Source: Ostrinia nubilalis (taxonomy: Eukaryota; Arthropoda; Insecta; Lepidoptera; Crambidae). Taken from it: 64,000 nucleotides of DNA. The notes below the pieces were generated by a model. That model made no database searches. It was not told the DNA's origin and was given only the letters and a program-made list of their open reading frames with translations. Both the position numbers and the translations under genes were made by a program. Location of the stretch: the NCBI RefSeq assembly GCF_963855985.1, contig NC_087097.1, forward strand, positions 7,783,001 to 7,847,000, read 5' to 3'. The first letter of the stretch is position 1, and each line of letters opens with the position of its first letter. Below are positions 1 to 10,662 of the stretch, one piece after another.

Positions 1-962
1 CTACAATTTCGACGTCGCCCACACAGAAATTGATGTAAGCCCTTTAAGAACTTGAAATTCATATGTTCAGTAAGTAATAAACAATCGGATTAACACACTA
101 AACACGTGTTCAATATACAGGAAAAGCTTGTAATTAATTTATTTACACCTAAGAGTAGTCAAAGTCGAGTAGGAAAGCTTTTGTTATATGAGAAGTTATT
201 ACTTTGATCAAAGAAATGGAAAAAAAAACTGGATAATTGGATTCTTGTGAGATAACCTTCCCAGCAATAATATCGGTACCAGCAAGTTTTCGAAATATGA
301 AATCGCCAAAATACCTATTAATTTTTTCAATTTAATGAAGGTATATTTATAAATGTCAAATTTTTAGATGCAGTGTATACGAGTATGATGAATAATAGAG
401 AAGTTAATGTTTAATAATAGTTATATTTTTACTAAGAGAGAATACCTAAGTTTAAAGTCATTAGGATCATTAGGACTGTTGCCATAAAAATATAGATAGA
501 GTTCCATCAGTAACTAAGCTGATGCAACAATAGGCTAGTTTCCTAAAAAAAAATATTAGACACACGTGTATTTTTATTCGACAGTTAAATAGTCAGTAAT
601 TACGAAGATTTATGATGAGTTCCGCGTGACGTCACAAAGTGCTACACTTTTAAGCACGCCTTGACGTCACGGGAGTCACTGTATTTGGCACGCTGTAGGT
701 ATCTCTTTAAATTTTCATTTGTTTAAAAAAGTGAAAAATACATGACAACTATTTTTTGATAAGTTAACCGACGGACTAATTCACTCTTGCTTTTTTACCC
801 AGGAAATATCCCTATTGCCATGAATTATCAAAGACATCAAGGCAACATAAGCGATCAAATGTCAACCGAAACAAACAGAGTGGTATGCAAAACCGTAATG
901 TTTTCACGTGAGGTACCTATAACATTTACATATCTGTCGGGTAATGAAATCTGAGCCGGGAT
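1..962. other. non-coding, AT-rich, contains one dispersed repeat
   Basis: No open frame of note. The only structure I see is the repeat copy at about 545-825 (separate entry). The sequence becomes less AT-rich just before position 963, where a candidate exon starts. Confidence 0.5.
545..825 (-). repeat. dispersed ~280-bp repeat, copy 1 (inverted relative to copy 2)
   Basis: The reverse complement of this stretch aligns along its length with 3296-3570. Shared blocks include 'ggatatttcctgggt' versus 'ggatgtttcctgggt', 'ttagtccgtc', 'gttaacttatcaaaaaat', 'tatttttcactttt', and 'atgaaaatttaaagagata'. It carries two perfect CRE octamers TGACGTCA at 627-634 and 662-669. The two copies have diverged by scattered substitutions and small indels. 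The family name is unknown to me; a MITE or SINE-like element is likely. Confidence 0.75.
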
Positions 963-1169
963 ATGGCACATACGGAACCCGGATTATTGAGGCGACGCGT
1001 CAAACTCCCTCAGAGAGGAGTATTATTTACTTTGAGATGTATCTACACTCGGTGTAACTTTTGTGCTCGGATAAGTACTCGGCAAATTGACAGCGGATGG
1101 AAAGCGAAGAGAAGACCGGGCGAGGTATTTTTGCTAGTGCTATTATGGATTCTATGTTCACAGTACGAG
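963..1169 (+). CDS. candidate first coding exon with signal-anchor-like segment
   Basis: From the ATG at 963 the frame is open for 69 codons to GAG, immediately followed by a consensus 5' splice donor GTAAGT at 1170. The stretch is less AT-rich than its surroundings. The N-terminal part is basic (LLRRRVK, later WKAKRRP). Residues 54-65 form a hydrophobic run (EVFLLVLLWILC), as expected for a signal peptide or membrane anchor preceded by positive charges. It would end in phase 0. No following exon can be identified nearby, and I do not recognise the protein. A chance open frame is possible. A downstream exon joined by RNA reads would settle it. Confidence rests on the coincidence of open frame, hydrophobic leader and perfect donor. 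Confidence 0.35.
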
Positions 1170-1215
1170 GTAAGTGAAACATTATCTTCTTCTTTTACTT
1201 ACTGACCTAGTGTCA

Positions 1216-1421
1216 TCTTTATAAAAGTGGAAGGTTGTCACTGACTGACTGACTTACTCACTCATCACGAAATCTCAGAAACTACAAGTGCTAGGAGTTT
1301 CAAATTTTGCATGGGGGTTCCTTTTAGAACGTAGGTGCTCACTAAGACGGAATTTTGCAAAATTCAACTCCTAAGGGGATAAAACGGGATTCACGCGTAC
1401 GAAGTGGCGGGCGGTCGCTAG
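1216..1421 (+). mobile_element. nonautonomous Helitron-like element (206 bp)
   Basis: It begins TC (1216-1217) after an A and ends CTAG (1418-1421) before a T, the Helitron rule of insertion between A and T. The body has the lepidopteran pattern 'aaggttgtcactgactgactgac' split by degenerate sequence, 'cctaaggggataaaa', and a GC-rich 3' stem 'acgcgtacgaagtggcggg' just before the end. Assignment to a lepidopteran Helitron family is from memory of this pattern; no transposase is encoded. Confidence 0.7.
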
Positions 1422-1612
1422 TTTTTCATAAAATGGCATAGCTAGATGACCAACAGATTACGTGACTGCCAACGATAAATTAAACATTCTTCGGACATTC
1501 AGTTCGCACAGATTGAGTTACAAGAGCCTTATCTAATTGAAAATCAAATGTCTGACGTCGAGTGTGTGAGTGCAGATTTCACAACCCTGCTCAAAAATTA
1601 AGTCAAGTGAGA

Positions 1613-1815
1613 TATAGATGGTTTCGTCCACGAAGACGCGCCCCACCATTCTTCCGCTAATGTTTGAGTGTTCCGGTACACACTAAATCATCCATGAGTG
1701 CCACACGCACACTACTATAATGACGCTCGGATTGCTCGGATCAAACTCCCCGCACACCGCGTTTCCCTCGACCAAAAATTGGTGGGGCACGTCTTCGTGG
1801 ATGAAACTATCTATA
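1613..1815. mobile_element. MITE with ~34-bp terminal inverted repeats
   Basis: The left end 'tatagatggtttcgtccacg' is matched in inverse by the right end 'cgtggatgaaactatctata', and pairing continues inward through 'aagacgcgccccacca' versus 'tggtggggcacgtctt' with a few mismatches. Total length is 203 bp. The ends start with TA, which suggests a TA target as in Tc1/mariner-type elements. Non-coding. Confidence 0.75.
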
Positions 1816-2742
1816 CTGTCTAGGATGCCCTGTAAGTACAATAAATGTATTTTATTACCAAAGTTTTAGTTCCAAACGGAATTTAATAAACAAAGTATAC
1901 TGATAAATTATAGTCGTATCAAAGCGAACAGGAGGTAGAGCATTCTTGCACTTATAGATTTCCGTGCACAAGTTGTAATAAAAGGCGAATATTTAATACG
2001 TTTCAGTAGCTAGGTAGAGCTACAATGAACGAGTTCAGAATATTCCAGGGTGCAGTGCAACGGAATGCGTGGGCTAAGAGTTGGTTTCCACTAAATGCAG
2101 GAACTTTTGTCTAAAAACACTATTATATTTTCAACTCATTAACGGCTAAGGCACCGATTTGGTACTGACTATCCCATTAGGTATTACACTGATTATACCG
2201 TTTAGTCTGCGGTACCCATAGAGATATAGAGAGATATCAGCTAATGCGCTGAGTTCGAAACTCAGTGTCGCATTAGAAATTCACGCACACATAGTACCCA
2301 ATCAAAATATATTGTGCTCAATATCCACTGCGGTATCAGTACTCAACGTTCGAATAATCTTTAGTACTACGCAAGCAATGTAGACTGTTAACATTATGAC
2401 GTCGCTGCTGTCATCATTGCATTCACGAGAAATGTGTTCTGTTTTTAGGCATATTGCTGCGATACCGGCCAGGCCCTCTTGTCATATATCTCTTTAGTTT
2501 GTGTGATCTGTGGCGTTACCGATTTGCTGTATCCATATTAACTAAATTTTATTACTAACTGACTCGAAGCGCAGGTTTTTGAATTTATATGGAGAAATGC
2601 TCCATAAGAAACCTCAGATCATAGAAGGGAATAGATGTGAAACGGGGGCGTGGCGCGTGTCTCCGCGATATGCCCAGAAACGAACATCGGCTGCGTTAGC
2701 TAGGTTTAGCTAGGTTAGTCGCGATTCAGTCGTACTAAGGAA
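1816..2742. other. non-coding, nothing recognised
   Basis: No long open frame, no clear inverted repeat and no splice-flanked exon seen. The last ~100 bp (from about 2640) are richer in GC and contain an Inr-like TCAGTC at 2726-2731. Confidence 0.4.
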
Positions 2743-2833
2743 ATGTTCTCAGAAATTTTGGATAATGCGTCGTTACGTGCAATAAAACAAGTGAAACGAA
2801 GAACTACAGGAACAATGGAGTCATTTACTACAT
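2743..2833 (+). CDS. candidate first coding exon (weak)
   Basis: An Inr match TCAGTC lies at 2726-2731 and an ATG follows at 2743. The frame is open to a good splice donor, GTAAGT at 2834, leaving phase 1. The encoded 30 residues begin MFSEILDNAS and are basic in the middle (KQVKRR). I see no DPE at the right distance and no identifiable next exon. The protein is not recognised. The same frame runs on past the donor to a stop at 2971-2973, so this may be chance. Confidence 0.25.
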
Positions 2834-2973
2834 GTAAGTATAGCAAATCCATTGGTATTTTGCTTATAAATAAAAAAAAAACTAAACATTTTTACGAACG
2901 AATTCAGTGCCGTAACAGTTACTGCGATATCGAAATCAGTGGTGATAAAAATTCTAACACACTTGTACATTGA

Positions 2974-5483
2974 CGATTTAGTTAGCAACCACTTTATGTC
3001 ATGCTCAACTACTGCGCAATGTATTTAATTTCTTTCGATATCCACTGTCGTGTGAAAATACACAGTACGGCCGCATGTGCCGGTCGTAACATAGTGCCGT
3101 GCTCGTGTTCTAATGCGGTTTCCAATTATCGATAAATAGAAGTAAATTATAATTTTCTATTTTGTAATTTTAAATAAAAAAATGATGTGTTACTCGCGAT
3201 TATAAGATTTTACAAAAAAAAAAAAATAACAGTAGAAGTAATTAGTAACTGTCAACTATGTAATTACTATAAGAGCTAGTTGAAAGCCTAATACAGGCAT
3301 TAGGGATGTTTCCTGGGTCAAAAAGCAAGAGTTTTAATTAGTCCGTCAGTTAACTTATCAAAAAATACTCTACACGTATTTTTCACTTTTTCAAACTAAT
3401 GAAAATTTAAAGAGATAAAGCGCGCCAAAGTTCATAAGAAGAGGCCCGTGACGTCAATGCGTGCATAAAAGTGCCGCACGTTGTGACGTCGTGCGGAACT
3501 TCAACGCATCATAACTATGTAATTATTTGTTAGATTGACAAATAAAAATATATGTGTCCAATATTTTTTGATATTAAACATGTCGGATAATAATAAAAAG
3601 GTTTTCATACATAAGCATTTTGTGAAACCAGTTTCGAGCCTTGCCCCTAGCGATTTAAAGTATCGATATCTTGTCGACTCCGTTTTATCTTTGTTCTCTC
3701 ACTAGCGTTTTCAAAGTGTGCGTCACGTCACGCGGCCATTGATTGGCCATAAGGCACGCCTTCTGGCCAATCACAGCACTTTTAAGCCGGTTGCACATGT
3801 TGTCGTAGACTCTCAGTCGCTTTGTTTTTACACAGTTGAATGTGTGTGTGGGAGCTGTGGTGGGGGAAATGTAGGGACACTGGTTCTCGTTGTAGTTACG
3901 CGCGACTTCATATCTATTCTCTTTCTATGATCTGAGTAAGAAACAAAACTAAGTACTTCATTGCTTAACACGGCTTTTTCTCGGTTCAATATCGGACAAG
4001 TGGAAACGTACCCTAAGGCGAATTGTTTCAAATTAGAACATACTTTGTAGTAAATTTCTCGGAACAAGCTCTGCACGTTCGTGTTGAAGGAACTAGCGAC
4101 TTTCGTGATTTTGTCCGGAAACGCTCGTTAAAGTTGCCTATTGGCTTATTACGGAAAAATTTAACGTAACTAGTCTAGGGCTAGTCAAAGGTTAATTGCA
4201 ATTTTCTCACTTTTTGACATCACATAGGCTGATATTACGTTATAGTGATTGATTCTCTGTTAGATTCTAGTAGGTACTACGTTATTTTCAGTTTCTAAGC
4301 AATTTTTTATTCGTAATCATATTATTTTCCTAAGGATTCGCATTAATACTTATACAGATGAGGGGAATAGAAATCGTATCAAATAAGGAACCATATTCTA
4401 TGAAATCGTTGCTTTGAAATAGGTATACCAAGTTGGGCCTTGGTATAAGTTTAGAATCGTGGCGTTAGCCTATAAAGGTTCTAGAAGTTGATGAAGCTTG
4501 GAATTTTTTTGATCACAATGACCTTGGGTACTCGAGTAGGTAATTGGATGACGATAAAAATGCAACGATATTATTAATTCACTGTTTTCCTTATCATCAA
4601 CATTGAAATTAATCCCAGAAGATGGTACTTAAACATGCATGAGCCAAGTTCCTCAAAGTAAATCCAGCCTAAGACTTTCATGGGAAAGGAGCCCGTAAAC
4701 AATATTAGTATTCAGGTGATAGAAAGGGAGACGTAAGACATTAACCTTTAAAAAGGGGTCAATGCGTGAAGTTGTGTCCCCTTATAACTTATTCTGGTCG
4801 ACGATTTGTTCTAGAGCTGTTTGGGGTACAAAATACAAACTTTGAATATTGATGCTGGACTCATTATGGACACAATCAAAGTTAACTAATGAGCGTTTGA
4901 TTGGTGGTGGAGTTTCTTTGTGATTTGATGTTATTTATTTAAATTAATAAGTTTCTTAACTAAAAAATAGAGACTAAAAAATGGTTTAAAAATAGCTGAA
5001 AATAAAATAAAAAGTGTTATTGTCTTCCGATTCTATTTTTCGAGTACTAAGTTTCAACTTGTTGATTGGATTGAGCTTTTTAAATCAAAGGCTATTATAG
5101 AATGTATTTTGTAAACATTTTACCGTCTAACCTAAAACTTATAATATCCGCCTTCATTTTATTTATTTATTTAGCTAAATAAATACATTTTATAAATAAT
5201 TATAGATACAATAAAACATACTTTACGAACAGGTGCTTCAAAAGCAATCGCCTACATTAAACTTTAATATACCAAGAACAAGCAAATCCCGAATCGATCC
5301 CGCGTCGTAACAATAATACTTTAGAGGAAAATCTACTTCCTCAGTACATTCTGCTGGGAACTTGAAATGGCGAGTGACTTTGTCAGCTGAATAATAAATG
5401 GCGGCAGTCGCTGTGCTTTTATTTCTGTTTTACTTGTCGCGGCGAGCTCTAAACATACCTGGGTCTGATGAACGTTTGAGATT
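2974..5483. other. non-coding; one dispersed repeat and GC-richer patch
   Basis: Contains repeat copy 2 (3296-3570). At about 3710-3910 there is a GC-richer patch with 'cgtcacgtcacgcggcc' and an inverted CCAAT motif pair ('gattggcc' and 'ggccaatcacagcac'), similar in style to 12830-12860; this may be another MITE family. No gene seen in the remainder. Confidence 0.4.
3296..3570 (+). repeat. dispersed ~280-bp repeat, copy 2
   Basis: Partner of 545-825 in the opposite orientation, about 2.5 kb away. It keeps TGACGTC cores ('cgtgacgtcaatg' and 'gtgacgtcgtg') at the positions where copy 1 has perfect CRE octamers. Confidence 0.75.
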
Positions 5484-5514
5484 ATATCCGTACCGCGCGG
5501 GAATAACTTGACAT
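5484..5514. repeat. 31-bp inverted repeat, left arm
   Basis: Exact reverse complement of 7832-7862; the GC-rich core is 'ccgtaccgcgcgggaata'. The arms lie 2.3 kb apart. They may be the ends of a decayed DNA element or two copies of a short dispersed repeat. Confidence 0.7.
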
Positions 5515-7831
5515 GTCATTTTTGCGTACTTTTCAGGGGAGCGATTTTAAAGTTTAGAGTTCTCTGGTAAATCGGAATTAATGATAATTGATATTTTTAT
5601 GATTGAAATAAGCTAATTTGATGCGTATCTTTCGATTGGCGTAAGAATTTGATTAAATTATCTTTTTAATCTATTAAAAAAAAGACTTGTCAAGTTGTGT
5701 ACCGACGACTTGTCAAGTTATTCACCAAAGAAAAACAAATATTTAAGGTGTGAAAATTGGATTTAAGTTAATTATTTTGAATGAAGTTTAAGTAAAAAAA
5801 CAAAACATAAAAATAGAACATATTTTTATCACTTTTGCAATGAAATAGTAACAAATTTATTAGAAAAATCAAATATAATCGCAGATTATGATTGCTTTTG
5901 ATCAGATAATTGTACGTTTGCTTAAAATTAAAAAAAAGACAAATAAAAGAACAAAAGCCATGCTTCATAACAAGCACAATTAATTTTAATTATTTTAGGC
6001 TTACCATTAAGCTTAAAATAATTAAAATTAACTGGATATATTTTTGCGTAATGTCGACACGCCCTTTCGCGTCCACCGTCCAGTTCACGTCCAAATGATG
6101 GATCACTCTAGAACGTAAGCTATTGCTATGATTCCCTGAATGTATGACAGGTAAACCCACATTAAAAAAATCTTATAGCATGCTACCGTTTTTGCCAAAA
6201 AATAAATCCCACGTGAGCAGGTGCGCGTTTCAAGGTAAGTTTTTAATATATTTAGGTCTAGTTTGGGATTTACCGCAGTCTCTAAGCCTTAACCATGAAC
6301 CATACAATACGGATAATGATATCGGTGATTGTACTTTATTTTAATGACACTTAAAATAAGGTGGATGCGAATTTACTACAATGAAATTTCCACTTTGCGT
6401 CAGAAGTGATCGCGGTCTGGTCTAACTGGGTCTAAGATATTAAAATATACAAAACAATGCATGTTGTATATTATTTAAAACGTTATTTACATAACTTATC
6501 GAACACAAAGGTTTTTTTCAGTACTTAGGCCTTTTCCTGGACGCTAATACACGCTCCAAATGTAGCTTACCCTTTGTGATAGCCAATTTGAGTCCACATT
6601 ATCACGACAATTTTTTAAATAATGACCTTGTAAATAATATTAAAAAGCAAACTGTGCCTAGAGAGGAGACCATATTACAAATTGAGCCATACTATTGAAA
6701 TTTAAAAAAATGAAATAAACTAAAATATAAATGTATGTTTATAATTATTAAGTGTGATACCTAAATATTTTGAATACCAATTAGTAAGATTTTATCTATT
6801 TTTTTTTTATTTCCATGCTGTTATTAATTATTAGTGATTTTGAATGCATTTTTTCTATATTATATTAATATTACAAAGATATTAAAACTTCTAATGGTTT
6901 AGAGCAAGTTTAATACTATACTTATAAAGACTAAAGGGAGCATAATGACAACAATTTTTCGTTCAAAATGATTACGAAAAATTTTTTATTATTTTTATTC
7001 CTCAAATCTACCAACTCACTAAATGGACGAGATCTGGCGTATCGACCCTACTTACCTCATCATTATTCCTAATTAATGTCATTGATGTCAATAGACTATA
7101 AAAAATATCCGGAACTTAAAGTTGACCTAAAAGTTTATTATTAGATTTTTTACTTATATTCGATTGTCAAACGAAATCTGTTATGAAAAAACATTAGTAG
7201 ATAGTACCTACCTATTGACTAAACTTATCCTTCTATTTTCAACTTGCTATTTAAACGTTAATTTAGTTTTAAACTATTGAAAATAGTAATAAAAGTAATA
7301 ATTAACGCTTAAATATATAAAAATATATTTTCAGGGGTTGCTAAGTAAAAAATATTTAAAGACACTCGAAATACTGACAATGTTATATTTTAAAAACTGC
7401 TAATGACACATATAAAAATATGATTATACGAATGTAATAGCTGGGTAACTCCAAATATCCAAACTCTTGACAGTGTGCATAACTAGACAACTGCACATAT
7501 CATGGATATGTTTAGTACTCAGAGGGGAACATAACTTGATAACTGTTTTTGTCAAATTAAAAACGAAAATCCATAAATGTGTAAGTCGAGATATTAACAA
7601 ATACATGTTCTGACATACATTGATAAATCGAAATATAAATGTTTGTACGAATAATATTAATTGGATATATCGTTATGTCAAATATTTATTGCCTAAATTA
7701 GAGATATTTACTTATGAACAAGAGCTGTATTTCAAGTATTTTTGGGTATTTCGAGTTGAGTTTTTTATACCAGAAGGGTATAAGGTAGAGGAAACGTTTA
7801 AGCTAATATAAAAAAAAAAGTGCAGGTCGAG
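5515..7831. other. very AT-rich non-coding interval between the inverted arms
   Basis: No transposase-like frame found. Open frames here are short and biased to AT-rich codons. A local 'cttgtcaagtt' repeat occurs at about 5687-5720. A weak ATG-to-donor frame exists at 6144-6234 (ends at gtaagt), but without further support. Confidence 0.4.
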
Positions 7832-7862
7832 ATGTCAAGTTATTCCCGCGCGGTACGGATAT
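7832..7862. repeat. 31-bp inverted repeat, right arm
   Basis: Exact reverse complement of 5484-5514. Confidence 0.7.
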
Positions 7863-9418
7863 TGCTGTTTCATTGACCGAATGAATGTATGTAAAAATAA
7901 TGGGATAGTAGTAGTAATAATTGCATTGAGTTACGGAAAAAAAAATTTTTGATGAACACGAGTAATTTTGAATTTCATAAATCATTTTGAAACAATTATT
8001 ACAAAAATAGTAAGTAAAATGTAAAATATCAAACACAAAGACAATTATTTCAAAGGTTGAAACTTTTTTGTGCGAAAAAGAGGAAAATATAGTACCTTAC
8101 ATAAACCAAAGTTAATTTAATTAAGTAGACACATTTTAGAAATTAATGACATTTATTTCAAATAAAATCTCACAACCAAATAATTTGTCTTCGCCTTACA
8201 AAACGTTTGAACAGTAACACATTTTGGATACATTGAGGACTTAATAATGCGAAGACATCAAAACCGTTATTAACACTGAATAGCATTGAGACCAGCGATA
8301 AAACGCCCTCATTTACCGAAAACATAGCTCGTTTACAACAGCCTGCAGACCTAGGATGCGCCAAGACAAAATTTTATCGAGGCATTTTAATTATCGATTT
8401 AACACCATAAGCCCAATAAATTTGTCTTCTAAAATCGATCGGCTAAAATGACAAATAGTTCGTAAATCTTTTTGTCGAAATGTTAAACATGTGATGGAGA
8501 TTGGAGACGTCACTTTTTAGACCAAGGAAAATTAACATTTAACAAGGCAAAGGAAAAACTTTATTTTGTACATAAAATTTTTAATTTCCTAACTTAAAAC
8601 ACTAGTCTAGGATCTCTTTATTGTATTTTCCTAAGCTATTGTTCAACACAAACGACAGCTAAAACGAATATTAGTATTTCATTTACGGAAAAATAATTTC
8701 CTATAAATTTTACGAGCCTTAATTATTTTGATTATTTGACCAAATAGAAATTCAAATAGAAATATCTACTAATACTTAATTAACTACATTAAAATTAAAT
8801 CACTTATAATATTGGTAGTATCTGAAATGTGTACTCAATCGAAGAAACGCAGTTACAAAAAAATGCCATTTTGATAAATGGCCCTATGAATTCGGATCAT
8901 GTTGTAGATGAGTGGCTGTATTACCTTGACATCTGCAACGATCCACACATAACAATGTTACACACATGAGCTGGAATACAAAAGCTGATGCTTGCTTTAC
9001 GAGTACGTTCTGACAATACCAATTTTAGAGCCTCGTCGACTTGCAATAGTTACCGGCATTGTTCAGATTTTACGATCTTGTCGCGTTGGACGTGCGAGAT
9101 ATATTACGTTTGTGATCCACGAAATGATTAATCCAAATCCAATAAACATACACGTTACCATTTAAATGGATAGAATTTTTACGAGTAAATAACAGTACCT
9201 ATTTATTTACAATTTATTCCCCAGCCTTCTGGGCAGCGCTAACCATACTGATGGATCTGGGGATACTGTTTTTAAGATGATATACTTTTTATTTTACTTT
9301 ATTTTTTTTTGTAAATATTGCCTTATCTATTTATGTATAAAGTTTTTTTTAATTATTGTAAATTAATTGTAATCTTTATACAAGATAGATTAAAAAAAAA
9401 AGATTGACATCATACCTA
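7863..9418. other. non-coding; 3' flank of the secreted-protein gene
   Basis: No gene seen. On the minus strand the end of this interval is the 3' UTR of the gene at 9419-10575. A TTTATT block near 9297-9303 reads AATAAA on the minus strand, about 120 bp after the stop, and is a candidate polyadenylation signal. Confidence 0.45.
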
Positions 9419-10575
9419 TTAAAATATGTAGTTCGGTCTTGGAACAAAACCTACCTTCTTCAAAGGTTTGTGCAAGAATCCATCATAATACAAACCCGCT
9501 AACGGCTTAAACTGCCCCGAATTATCGTAAAATGTGTCAGAAGAAAAGTTTTTCCATCTCTCATCCCCAACTGGTGGAAGAAATGTATCGTTTTGGTAAA
9601 CTGGCGTCGTTAGTTCAAGGTTATTTACCGCACTATTGTCATATATGGCAGCCGGATAGGGACCCCAGTGTTGCGTAGTTGAAGTATGTAGACTGCCATT
9701 TACTTGTGTAGCATTTGACACAACATTAGTAAAGTTTTGCCACCTATTATCATCTACTGGAGGAAGATCCGACCCTTTATCACTTTCTGTAGTTGTCAAT
9801 TCTACAGAAGTGACGAATTCATTATTATACACAGCCGTTGGGTATCCAATATCTGGGGTTTCAGTAGTATTCGATGGTATTGTAGTTTTATCTTCAGGAA
9901 CATTTGTGGTAGTTTCTGTTTGAGCCTGAACAGTTGATGTATTGACAGCTGTTGCATTTTTCGTAGTAGCTCGTAACAAGTCGTTAACTTCTTCAAATTC
10001 ATTTTTATTAATTTTTGGTTCAGGAGAATCTCTGCTTGAGGACTGATTGAGCACTTCTACATCTTCGAATTCGTCGTTATAGTCGGTAGAGTTCGTTGAT
10101 TCAGGTTTAGCCGGTTGTGAAGATTGGTTGTTCTTTTCATTTTGGTAAATCGTTTTTAGTATACTAATGCTCTGGTGTTGGTTTATTGTTGGCAGTATTA
10201 TGATTGGCATGATTGGGGGCAAGTGATGTCCATTATCATATCCAATTTTATATCCATGGAGATATCCCAATAGTGCTAGTAAATTTTTGTCTTTTTTGCT
10301 AATAGTTTTACTTTCACCTGCAACAAAAATAAAGATATTAATATTTTTTAACTTTTATGAAACTGTGTTCTTCCTAACACAATTTTATGCCAAAAAATTG
10401 ACTACTGTCACGATTTACATTGTTCACTGGTAATTGACGCAAGAACTAAATAGATAAAAAAAATATGAGGCACACAAACACTATTCATACATTTAAAAAA
10501 AGTCACATGAAACTTACAGAAAATTAAAAAGAAACAATACAGTGCAATGATTAGCAGACGTCTGTTCAAGAACAT
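9419..10575 (-). CDS. secreted Thr/Asn-rich protein with two internal repeats (two exons)
   Basis: Exon 1 runs 10575-10518: ATG, 19 codons and one base, ending at donor GTAAGT. It encodes a signal peptide (MFLNRR then a hydrophobic run to about residue 19). The intron is 200 bp (10517-10318), ending in 'tttttgttgcag'. Exon 2 runs 10317-9419; its first two bases complete a Cys codon. Total 318 residues, stop TAA. Exon 2 alone has no ATG at its open start, which is why the spliced start was chosen. The mature chain has an acidic Ser/Thr/Asn-rich centre with many N-X-S/T sites. It also has two imperfect repeats, each with YP(T/A)A(V/I)Y(N/D)N, LTT and LPPV(D)xxRW(Q/K)NF(T/S). The C-terminus is aromatic/basic (GFVPRPNYIF). 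It is probably extracellular, mucin- or matrix-like. I do not recognise the family and propose no function. Confidence 0.75.
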
Positions 10576-10662
10576 TTTGAGCGAATAAATGGTAATGTGT
10601 GTTATTTTTATCATGTAATGCACTATCAGTGGGAGTAAAAGTGAAATTTTAACATAAAACAT

